Shown: positions 6,892 through 13,886 of the stretch, piece after piece
Position numbering within the stretch: position 1 is the stretch's first letter
How the letters are laid out: the number at the start of each line of letters is the position of its first letter
Source of the DNA: a bacterium
Lineage (GTDB): Bacteria > Desulfobacterota > S145-22
Assembly (NCBI GenBank): GCA_027073795.1
Contig: JALTEW010000497.1
Location: 1-14,968, forward strand
Length of the DNA stretch: 14,968 bases
Reading direction: 5' to 3'
Notes under the pieces: generated by a model
Told to the model about the DNA's origin: nothing
Database searches by the model: none
Seen by the model: only the letters and a program-made list of their open reading frames with translations
Made by a program: the position numbers and the translations under genes

Positions 6892-9800
6892 GTGATTTCC
6901 ATCGGTATTGATATTGGCTCTGTAAGTACGGATGTCGTTGTAATGGACGATAAAGGTCACATTCTGGATGACCGCTATATCCGTAACTTCGGAAAGCCGA
7001 TCCAGGTATCCTTAAATGTTTTGACTGAACTGCTTCAAAAATATGGTCCCGATTCTATTGTAAGGGTGACCTTTACGGGAGCGGGTGGAAAGCTTGTGGC
7101 GCGCCTGAGTGAAGGTTTTTTTGTTAACGAGATTATCGCTCAGGCAAAGGCAGTCACAACCCTTTATCCCGAAGCCCGGACCATTATGGACATCGGGGGA
7201 GAGGATTCGAAGTTGATTCATCTGGAGGAGGAGGGTGGATCCGTAAGAATCCGGGACTTCTCCATGAATACACTTTGCGCGGCGGGGACCGGTTCCTTTC
7301 TTGACCAGCAAGCGACCCGCCTGGGATATAAGATTGAGGAATTGGGCGATATTGCCATGCAGTCGGAGAATCCCCCGAGGATCGCGGGCCGCTGCAGCGT
7401 GTTTGCAAAATCGGACATGATTCACCTTCAGCAGATTGCCACACCGGATAAGGATATCTTGGCCGGGTTGTGCTATGCTTTGGCAAGGAATTTTAAAAGC
7501 AGCATCGGCAAGGGGGAAGAGTTCAGGCGACCCATTGTTTTCCAAGGGGGGGTTGCGGCAAATCCTGCCATGCGCAAGGCTTTTAACGATGTTCTCAAGC
7601 TTGAAGAGGGCGAGTTAATTATCCCGGAACACTTCACCGCTATGGGTGCCATCGGCTCGGTTCTGCAGGCAGAACAGGAAGGGATTGAAACAGGTGCGCC
7701 GGACCTCGAAGCGATCCGTGAACACCTGGTGAACATTGAAAGGGACGATAGGCCTCTTGCTCCTCTTACGTTGTCTTCCCTGCATGAAAAAAAGGAGTTG
7801 ACTCCATCCTTACCTCCTAAGGGGAAGATAAGAGGTTATCTTGGGCTTGATGTGGGTTCCATCAGTACCAATTTGGTAATCATTGATAAGGACTTGAACC
7901 TTGTGACGAAGCGGTACCTGATGACAGCAGGGAAGCCCATAGAGGCAGTCCGGTTTGGCCTGAAATCGATAGGCGAGGAACTGGGAGATCGTGTTGAAGT
8001 CCTTGGCACCGCGACGACAGGCTCAGGACGCTATCTGACAGGTGACTTCGTTGGGGCGGATGTGGTACGGAACGAAATCACCGCACAGGCAACAGCTGCT
8101 ATCCATATTGATCCAGAGGTCGATACCGTTTTTGAGATTGGGGGGCAGGACTCCAAATTTATCAGTATTGATGATGGAGTTGTGGTTGATTTCGAGATGA
8201 ACAAGTCGTGCGCGGCAGGGACTGGTTCCTTTCTGGAAGAACAGGCTGAACGACTGGGCATTTCTATCAAGGATGAATTTAGTGAACTTGCATTATCAGC
8301 GAAAAGCCCGGTGAGGATGGGGGAACGTTGTACGGTCTTTATCGGGTCGGATCTTGTGCATCATCAACAAAAGGGGGCCCAGACAGACGATTTGGTGGCA
8401 GGGCTTTCCTATTCCATTGTTTTGAATTATCTAAACCGCGTTGTGGGGGACAGGCGCATCGGTAAAAACATCTTTTTCCAGGGGGGAACTGCCTTCAACA
8501 AGGGGGTTGTGGCTGCGTTCGAAAAGATTGTTGGCCGGCCCATCAGGGTTCCTCCAAATCATGATGTGACAGGGGCGATTGGTGCGGCCATTCTGGCAAA
8601 GGAGTATATGGAACAGCACCCCGGCCCCTCAAATTTCAAGGGATTTGACCTGTCGGAACGGGCCTATACGATTAAGACATTTGAATGCAAGGGATGCGAT
8701 AACCGATGCCTGATACGACAGGTAAGTGTCGAAAATGAGCAGCCACTGTTTTATGGGAGCAGGTGTGGGAAATATGATGTGGTAAAGAAAAAGAAAAGAG
8801 TTGACCTCCCGAATCTCTTTGATGAGCGTGAAAAACTGCTTCTGGAGGCCTATGAGGGTGATCCGGAAGATGCCGCGGACCCAAGTGTCATTGGTATACC
8901 AAGGTTGCTGTATTTTCATGAATATTTTCCCTTCTGGCTGACATTTTTCAAAGAGCTTGGATTTAAACCCTTGATTTCATCCCCGACGAGGCGGGAGTTG
9001 ATTCGAAAGGGTGTTGAGTCGGTTGTGGCGGAGACCTGTTTCCCCGTGAAGGTAGCTCATGGTCATGTCATCGATTTATTGGAAAGGGGGGCTGCCAATC
9101 TATTTCTACCGAGTGTTATTGACCAACCACCCTTGGTTGAGGGTGCCGTGAACAGTTTTAACTGCCCTTATTCTCAGACACTCCCTTATACGTTTCCTTC
9201 GGCTATTGATTTCTCCAAGTTCAAAACGCGGCTCTTGACACCGGTTATTCGTTTCGGTCAGGGTGAAAAGGTTTTAAAGAGTGACCTGGGAGCGTTTGGT
9301 AAGACGCTTGGCATCGCAAAGAAAAGAGTTCTCTTGGCTTATCAGTCAGCATGGAAAAACCAACAGGCTTTTTATGATAAGCTGCTTGAGAGGGGAAGAG
9401 AAGTTCTTGAGATGCTCGAGAGAAAAGGGGACATAGGGATTGTGGTAGTGGGCCGCCCCTATAATACCTGCGACAGCGGTGTGAATTTGAATATACCCAA
9501 AAAATTACTGGATCTGGATGTTCTTCCTATCCCGATGGATTTCCTTAAACTGGATAACCTGACATCCTCTGAAGGAATACGGGATATCTACTGGAAATAT
9601 GGGCAGAAGATTCTTGCAACGGCCAAGAAACTTAAAGACAGCGAAAACCTTTATTCCCTTTATATCACGAACTTTGGGTGTGGTCCTGATTCCTTTATTA
9701 CGCATTTTTTTAGAGAGGCGAGCAAGGGAAAGCCTTATCTTCAACTCGAGATTGATGAGCACAGCGCGGATGCCGGGGCGATTACACGCTGTGAGGCGTT

Positions 9801-11088
9801 TCTGGACAGTTTGAGAAATGTAGTAAAGAAAAAGGCATCACTTGAGCAGGTACAGCCTCAGATTGTCGAGACTCAGAAATCGGTTCCTCGTCTGAAAGAC
9901 CGTGTGATTTATATTCCCCATATGGCGGATCATGCCTATGCCTTTGCGGCGGCCTTTGAGGTTTGCGGGGTTAAAGCGGGCGTTTTCCCAGAATCCAGTG
10001 AGGAAACATTGGAATATGGGAGAAAATATACTACGGGGAAGGAATGCTTCCCCTGTATCGTGACGACGGGAGACTTGATAAGGATTACAAAACTCCCGGA
10101 TTTTGATCCGGATAAGGTTGCGATATTCTTTCCTTCTGGGACTGGCCCCTGTCGTTATGGCCAGTATCATCGGTTCCATCGGCTTTTACTGAATCAGTTG
10201 GGGTTTCCAAATGTTCCTATTTTTGCGCCTGAACAGGATGAGTCCCTTTATGAGGACGTGGCGGCTTTGGGAAAAAAGTTTCGCAGGTTGGGTTGGCAGG
10301 CAATTGTTGCTGTGGATCTTTTGTATAAGATGTTGCATGAAACGCGGCCTTATGAGGTCGTGAAAGGGTCTACAGATAAGGTTTATAAGCGCTGCCTGGC
10401 TAAAATCTGTGATGATATCCGTAACGAGAGAAATCTTATCGATACCTTTGAGACTATTATAGGGGATTTCAGAACGATCGAAGTAGATCGTTCCCGAAAG
10501 AAACCACTTATCGGAATTGTCGGAGAGATATTTGTTCGTTTGAACCGTTTCAGTAATGAGGATGTTATCCGAAAAGTGGAAGCTTTGGGTGGGGAAGTCT
10601 GGCTTTCCCCACTTTCGGAGTGGGTCTATTATACAAATTTTACGGCGCGTATGCGGAATTCCATCAAGAAAAAATGGCTGAGTAACCTGAAGTTATCAAT
10701 CGTTGAGCATTTTCAGAAAAAAGATGAGGAAACGCTTATGAGTTTTCTTTCCCAGTATCTGAGGAATTCTCATGAGCCAGAGACGGAAGAGATTATAGAT
10801 AAAGCTTCTTATTACCTCCATCCAACCTTTGAAGGGGAGGCGATTTTAAGCGTTGGGAAAACAATAGACCTAAAAGATAAGGGGGCGAGTGGTGTGATTA
10901 ATATTATGCCGTTTACCTGTATGCCCGGTACCATCGTCAGTGCCATTCTCAAGCGCTTCAGAGAGGAAAACGAGCATTTTCCTATCCTGAACATGGCTTA
11001 TGACGGCCAGGAACAGACCAATACCATGACCCGCCTGGAGGCCTTTATGTATCAAGCGAGGGAATTTCAACAACAGAAAACCACTTAA
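6892..11088 (+). CDS. acyl-CoA dehydratase activase-type fusion protein (two BadF/BcrA-type ATPase domains plus dehydratase-like region)
   Basis: A 1398-residue cytoplasmic protein. Two tandem ASKHA ATPase domains of the BadF/BadG/BcrA/HgdC family are visible: residues 1-260 (GIDIGSVSTD, MDIGGEDSK, CAAGTGSFLDQQ with C129, then C168) and 315-570 (GLDVGSISTN, FEIGGQDSK, CAAGTGSFLEEQ with C440, then C480). In HgdC the two equivalent cysteines of each chain hold a [4Fe-4S] cluster at the dimer interface. A four-cysteine group follows (C599, C602, C606, C625), then a long region of the DUF2229/2-hydroxyglutaryl-CoA dehydratase D-component type with conserved cysteines in ETCFPVKVAHGH (C716), FNCPYSQ (C758), FGCGPDSF (C930), KECFPC (C1052, C1055) and GTGPCRYG (C1087). 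ATP-driven low-potential electron transfer is the family role; the substrate is unknown. The start is GTG after a G8 run (6877-6884), a poor ribosome site. The lipoprotein gene follows after 20 nt. Confidence 0.88.
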   Translation: MISIGIDIGSVSTDVVVMDDKGHILDDRYIRNFGKPIQVSLNVLTELLQKYGPDSIVRVTFTGAGGKLVARLSEGFFVNEIIAQAKAVTTLYPEARTIMDIGGEDSKLIHLEEEGGSVRIRDFSMNTLCAAGTGSFLDQQATRLGYKIEELGDIAMQSENPPRIAGRCSVFAKSDMIHLQQIATPDKDILAGLCYALARNFKSSIGKGEEFRRPIVFQGGVAANPAMRKAFNDVLKLEEGELIIPEHFTAMGAIGSVLQAEQEGIETGAPDLEAIREHLVNIERDDRPLAPLTLSSLHEKKELTPSLPPKGKIRGYLGLDVGSISTNLVIIDKDLNLVTKRYLMTAGKPIEAVRFGLKSIGEELGDRVEVLGTATTGSGRYLTGDFVGADVVRNEITAQATAAIHIDPEVDTVFEIGGQDSKFISIDDGVVVDFEMNKSCAAGTGSFLEEQAERLGISIKDEFSELALSAKSPVRMGERCTVFIGSDLVHHQQKGAQTDDLVAGLSYSIVLNYLNRVVGDRRIGKNIFFQGGTAFNKGVVAAFEKIVGRPIRVPPNHDVTGAIGAAILAKEYMEQHPGPSNFKGFDLSERAYTIKTFECKGCDNRCLIRQVSVENEQPLFYGSRCGKYDVVKKKKRVDLPNLFDEREKLLLEAYEGDPEDAADPSVIGIPRLLYFHEYFPFWLTFFKELGFKPLISSPTRRELIRKGVESVVAETCFPVKVAHGHVIDLLERGAANLFLPSVIDQPPLVEGAVNSFNCPYSQTLPYTFPSAIDFSKFKTRLLTPVIRFGQGEKVLKSDLGAFGKTLGIAKKRVLLAYQSAWKNQQAFYDKLLERGREVLEMLERKGDIGIVVVGRPYNTCDSGVNLNIPKKLLDLDVLPIPMDFLKLDNLTSSEGIRDIYWKYGQKILATAKKLKDSENLYSLYITNFGCGPDSFITHFFREASKGKPYLQLEIDEHSADAGAITRCEAFLDSLRNVVKKKASLEQVQPQIVETQKSVPRLKDRVIYIPHMADHAYAFAAAFEVCGVKAGVFPESSEETLEYGRKYTTGKECFPCIVTTGDLIRITKLPDFDPDKVAIFFPSGTGPCRYGQYHRFHRLLLNQLGFPNVPIFAPEQDESLYEDVAALGKKFRRLGWQAIVAVDLLYKMLHETRPYEVVKGSTDKVYKRCLAKICDDIRNERNLIDTFETIIGDFRTIEVDRSRKKPLIGIVGEIFVRLNRFSNEDVIRKVEALGGEVWLSPLSEWVYYTNFTARMRNSIKKKWLSNLKLSIVEHFQKKDEETLMSFLSQYLRNSHEPETEEIIDKASYYLHPTFEGEAILSVGKTIDLKDKGASGVINIMPFTCMPGTIVSAILKRFREENEHFPILNMAYDGQEQTNTMTRLEAFMYQAREFQQQKTT

Positions 11089-11108
11089 ATGCAGGAAAGG
11101 TGAGCCTT

Positions 11109-12824
11109 ATGGTAAAAAAGTTGGCATGGGTCCTTTGTATTTTTTTGATGGTTCCGTTTGTAACGAGTTGCGGTGAATCCCTGAAATTCTGGAAAAAGAA
11201 AAAAGAGGTGGAGGTTGTTAACAAGAAGCTTCCGCCCTTTGAGGAATTGTTTAATCGTACGGTAGAGATGTACAACAGCAAACAGTATAAGGATGCCATT
11301 AACTCTCTACTTTTCTTGAGGGAAAACTACCCGCAGAAAACGGCGTATCAGTCACGCATCACGCTTTATCTTGCAGATAGTCATTTTCATCAGAAGGAAT
11401 ATCCCGAGGCGATCGCGAATTATGAGGAGTTTATCAAGCTTTATCCGACAAGCCCGGATGTGCCGTATGCCTATTTCCAAATCGGGATGTCGAATTATAA
11501 ACAGAGAAGAACCTATGACCGTGACGCTACCTTTGTCCGCAAGGCCATTAAGAGCTTTAAGACAGTTCTCGATATTGCTCCACCGGGTGTATTGGTTAAT
11601 GAGTCCATTCGGATGATTGCCTTTTGTCAACGGGAACTGGCTATGCATGAGCTGTTTGTTGCGGATTTTTATCTCCGGACTCACCATTATAAATCGGCTA
11701 TTTTGAGGTACGAAGATGTGCTCCATTCGTACCGGGATCTCAAGGTTCATGATAGAGCACATCTGGGTCTTGGAAGGGCATATCTCAGGTTGAAAGATAA
11801 GGGTAAGGCCTATCGACACCTGAGTTATGTAGCAAGGAATTACCCCTCGACCCCCTATGGGAAAGAGGCGTGGAAGTTATTGCAGAAAAAATTCAAGGTT
11901 GCCTCTGTTGCTCAACTGCCTGTCGTGACTTTTCCTGCCAAAAAGGAAACATCACGGGAAGCGAAAGTGGCGGAAAAGAAAAAGGAGAGAAAAGTTAGTC
12001 CCAAGGTTATAGTGGAAAAACCTGTGCGGAAAGCCCCCGCCAAACCCGCCAGCGAGGTTGTGAAGAAGCAGGCATTAGAGCCAAAGCCCCATGTCTATTT
12101 CCCGAAGATTACAAAGGTGCGAGAAAAACCCTCTGTCTATTTCCCGCCTGTAAAGAAAGTAGTGGAATTCCCTCCCACTAAAAGAGCTTTCAAGACGACC
12201 AGTTATCCAAAGGTTGTGAAGAAGTTGGAGAAAGGAAAGGCAGCTACCCCTAAAGGAGCTCAGAAGCCCACCGTAAGAAAAAGACCCAAGCTCAAGAAGG
12301 GGGGAAACTTGCCCCCAAACGTTAAAAAGATAGTCAAGACAGACACATTGCCCCCCAAAGGGGGAAAGGAACCTTCTTCGGGACTTGTTGGAGCGCTGGA
12401 TACCCGGCAACCTATCAACATTACGTCTGACCATGTTGAGGCAAAGCAGGGAAAAAACTCCGTGCGGTTTTATGGCAGTGTCGTTGCGAAGCAGAAGGAT
12501 GTAACCCTTGAATGTAATGAACTTACCGCCTTTTATACCCAGGGGGGGAAGGCTATTGACAAGATTGTTGCCCACGGAAGTGTTGCAATAACACAGCGAA
12601 ACAAAAAGGTGGAATGTGGCAAAGCTGTATTCTACAATGCGAAGAGAAGGATCGTCCTTGAAAACGCTCCCGTGGCGTGGGACGGAGCCAACCGGATAAG
12701 CGGCGGGAAGATGATTTTACTCCTGGAGAAGAACGAAATTCAGGTCCTGGGTTCAAGGAAGAAGCCGACTGAACTGGTTATTTATCCGGATAAAAAATCT
12801 GATCTTATTAAAGATTCCAAGTGA
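11109..12824 (+). CDS. lipoprotein joining TPR repeats to an OstA/LptA-like domain
   Basis: A 571-residue exported lipoprotein. The signal peptide has KK at 3-4, a hydrophobic core and lipobox VTSC with C21; the +2 residue is Gly, which favours outer-membrane sorting. Residues about 40-262 hold TPR-like helical repeats of the BamD/YbgF type (for example YLADSHFHQKEYPEAIANYE and the AHLGLGRAYLRLKDKGKAY segment). A lysine/proline-rich linker of some 170 residues follows, with a repeated VYFP motif (329-332, 343-346). The C-terminal portion (about 434-560) reads as an OstA/LptA-type beta domain: INITSDHVEAKQGKNSVRF, FYGSVVAKQKDVTLECNEL, then repeated strand pairs. The domain's known role is lipopolysaccharide binding or transport in the periplasm. 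The ATG at 11109 is preferred to a GTG at 11100, since AGGAAAGG lies just upstream. It is probably cotranscribed with the activase-like gene. Confidence 0.82.
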   Translation: MVKKLAWVLCIFLMVPFVTSCGESLKFWKKKKEVEVVNKKLPPFEELFNRTVEMYNSKQYKDAINSLLFLRENYPQKTAYQSRITLYLADSHFHQKEYPEAIANYEEFIKLYPTSPDVPYAYFQIGMSNYKQRRTYDRDATFVRKAIKSFKTVLDIAPPGVLVNESIRMIAFCQRELAMHELFVADFYLRTHHYKSAILRYEDVLHSYRDLKVHDRAHLGLGRAYLRLKDKGKAYRHLSYVARNYPSTPYGKEAWKLLQKKFKVASVAQLPVVTFPAKKETSREAKVAEKKKERKVSPKVIVEKPVRKAPAKPASEVVKKQALEPKPHVYFPKITKVREKPSVYFPPVKKVVEFPPTKRAFKTTSYPKVVKKLEKGKAATPKGAQKPTVRKRPKLKKGGNLPPNVKKIVKTDTLPPKGGKEPSSGLVGALDTRQPINITSDHVEAKQGKNSVRFYGSVVAKQKDVTLECNELTAFYTQGGKAIDKIVAHGSVAITQRNKKVECGKAVFYNAKRRIVLENAPVAWDGANRISGGKMILLLEKNEIQVLGSRKKPTELVIYPDKKSDLIKDSK

Positions 12825-13503
12825 GGCGAAGGGTCGTATTTTCCCCCTCGCCGGTGGATATTTCTATTTCCGCCGGGTGGTGAGAAAGAAGGCGGCAGAA
12901 GGCTGGAAAGTATTCCTGTGAAGAGGGGGGGGAATTACAGCCGTTTTTTAACACCTCCATTTCTGTTCCGGTAGGAGGGGGTAAAGAATCTTCAAACAGG
13001 ATGAAAAAGGTATTTTCTTCAGGGCTGTCCACCACAATCCGAAGTTTCCCGCCACCATGGGGTCTCGCCCGCTCAATAGTGGACGAAATCCATTCGTCCA
13101 CAAAAGAGGTAAAGTGAAAGGGGATACCCTTAATGGGAGGCGTTTGCGAGTTTATCCGTAAGTCCTTTTGTAGCTTGTGCTTGAAAAACATATCTCCCAT
13201 CCAGAATTGTATGTTTTCCTCGACAAGCGATCCAACTTGAAGAAAGGAGGGGATTTCCTGCTCTTCCGTGCTTACTTTCCACATCATGATTTCCGCAATC
13301 CTGGATATCTGGGATGCCTGCTGAGTAATTTCGTTCAGATGTTTTAGCAACTCTTTTCTATCTTTGACTTTCATGGAAAGCAGGTCGCTGTTCATCATGA
13401 TAAGTGACAGAGGTGTCATAATGTTGTGTCCGATACCTGCTGAAAGCCTTCCGATGTGTGCCAGGCGTTTTACCTTGTCAGATGTGTTTTTTGTATGGGT
13501 CAT
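12808..13503 (-). CDS. degenerate sensor histidine kinase-like protein
   Basis: A 231-residue soluble protein with no membrane segment or sensor domain. Residues 10-76 look like a HisKA dimerisation helix pair: LAHIGRLSAGIGHNIMTPLS, with H26 at the phospho-acceptor position, then LNEITQQASQISRIAEIMM. The residue after H26 is Asn, not the usual Glu/Asp. The C-terminal half sits where an ATPase domain belongs, but the N-box asparagine is absent (FVDEWISSTIERA) and the glycine-rich boxes are replaced by FEDSLPPPTGTE; only the final strand pattern (AEIEISTGEGENTTLRLTW) looks preserved. Activity as a kinase is doubtful. The ATG at 13503 has no close ribosome site; AAGGGAG is about 23 nt upstream. 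The 3' end overlaps the convergent lipoprotein gene by 17 nt. No response regulator is adjacent. Confidence 0.65.
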   Translation of the reverse strand: MTHTKNTSDKVKRLAHIGRLSAGIGHNIMTPLSLIMMNSDLLSMKVKDRKELLKHLNEITQQASQISRIAEIMMWKVSTEEQEIPSFLQVGSLVEENIQFWMGDMFFKHKLQKDLRINSQTPPIKGIPFHFTSFVDEWISSTIERARPHGGGKLRIVVDSPEENTFFILFEDSLPPPTGTEMEVLKNGCNSPPSSQEYFPAFCRLLSHHPAEIEISTGEGENTTLRLTWNL

Positions 13504-13543
13504 ATCATCGGAACTCGTTATATTTTCTCCCTTCTTTCTGTTC

Positions 13544-13572
13544 TAATTAATCTTTGGAAAGAATAATGTCAA
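13544..13572 (-). promoter_or_regulatory. candidate promoter for the kinase-like gene
   Basis: On the minus strand a perfect TTGACA (13572-13567) is followed after 16 to 17 bases by an AT-rich TTAATT/TAATTA. The -35 is excellent and the -10 poor. A start near 13537 would give a leader of about 35 nt that includes the AAGGGAG sequence. Confidence 0.35.
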
Positions 13573-13594
13573 GACCAGGTGAATGCTGGGTATT

Positions 13595-13648
13595 TCAAGA
13601 TGCAAAATTGAAAACTCCTAATTTTGCGTTCTTGATGCGTTCGCAAAA
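13595..13648. repeat. overlapping inverted repeats
   Basis: TCAAGA-T-GCAAAATT (13595-13609) pairs with AATTTTGC-GT-TCTTGA (13620-13635) over 6 plus 8 bp. The same central arm (TTTTGCG, 13622-13628) also matches CGCAAAA at 13642-13648. The two hairpins cannot form at once. No T-run follows. Confidence 0.6.
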
Positions 13649-13822
13649 AGTCAGGATTAAACGGCGGCGAAAAGTGTTCAAACCTGTCTGCTGACTAAGG
13701 CACATAAGTTTTAGATGTGAAGTGTAAACGGTCTGTTGCCCAAACATATTAAGTATCATGGAGGTATTGGGGGGAAGTAAGGAAATAGGGGTAATTATTT
13801 TAAGAAAAAGGCAGACAATCTC

Positions 13823-13851
13823 TTGACAATGGTGCACACTTATTCTAATAT
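13823..13851 (+). promoter_or_regulatory. near-consensus promoter of the transposase gene
   Basis: TTGACA (13823-13828), an exact 17-base spacer and TAATAT (13846-13851) make this the best promoter in the window. The -10 lies inside the perfect 12-bp palindrome CTAATATATTAG (13845-13856), and AATATATTA occurs twice (13847-13855 and 13862-13870). Confidence 0.7.
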
Positions 13852-13886
13852 ATTAGAGGAAAATATATTACAATGGAGTAATTACC

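Larger units (their letters stand above)
13504..13886. other. intergenic region between the kinase-like gene and the insertion sequence
   Basis: No convincing gene was seen. It contains a minus-strand promoter candidate (13544-13572), overlapping inverted repeats (13595-13648), a 21-nt stretch similar to 98-118, and the transposase promoter (13823-13851). The left end of the insertion sequence must lie in here, but it cannot be placed because the right end is outside the window. Confidence 0.6.

Noticed and set aside
13595..13837. An 80-codon minus-strand frame in the intergenic region.
   Set aside because: No ribosome site or recognisable motif was seen, and it covers the inverted repeats and the region just upstream of the transposase promoter.
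13504..13886. A search for the left terminal inverted repeat of the IS1182-type element.
   Set aside because: The right end is outside the window, so no terminal repeat or target duplication can be matched; any boundary would be a guess.
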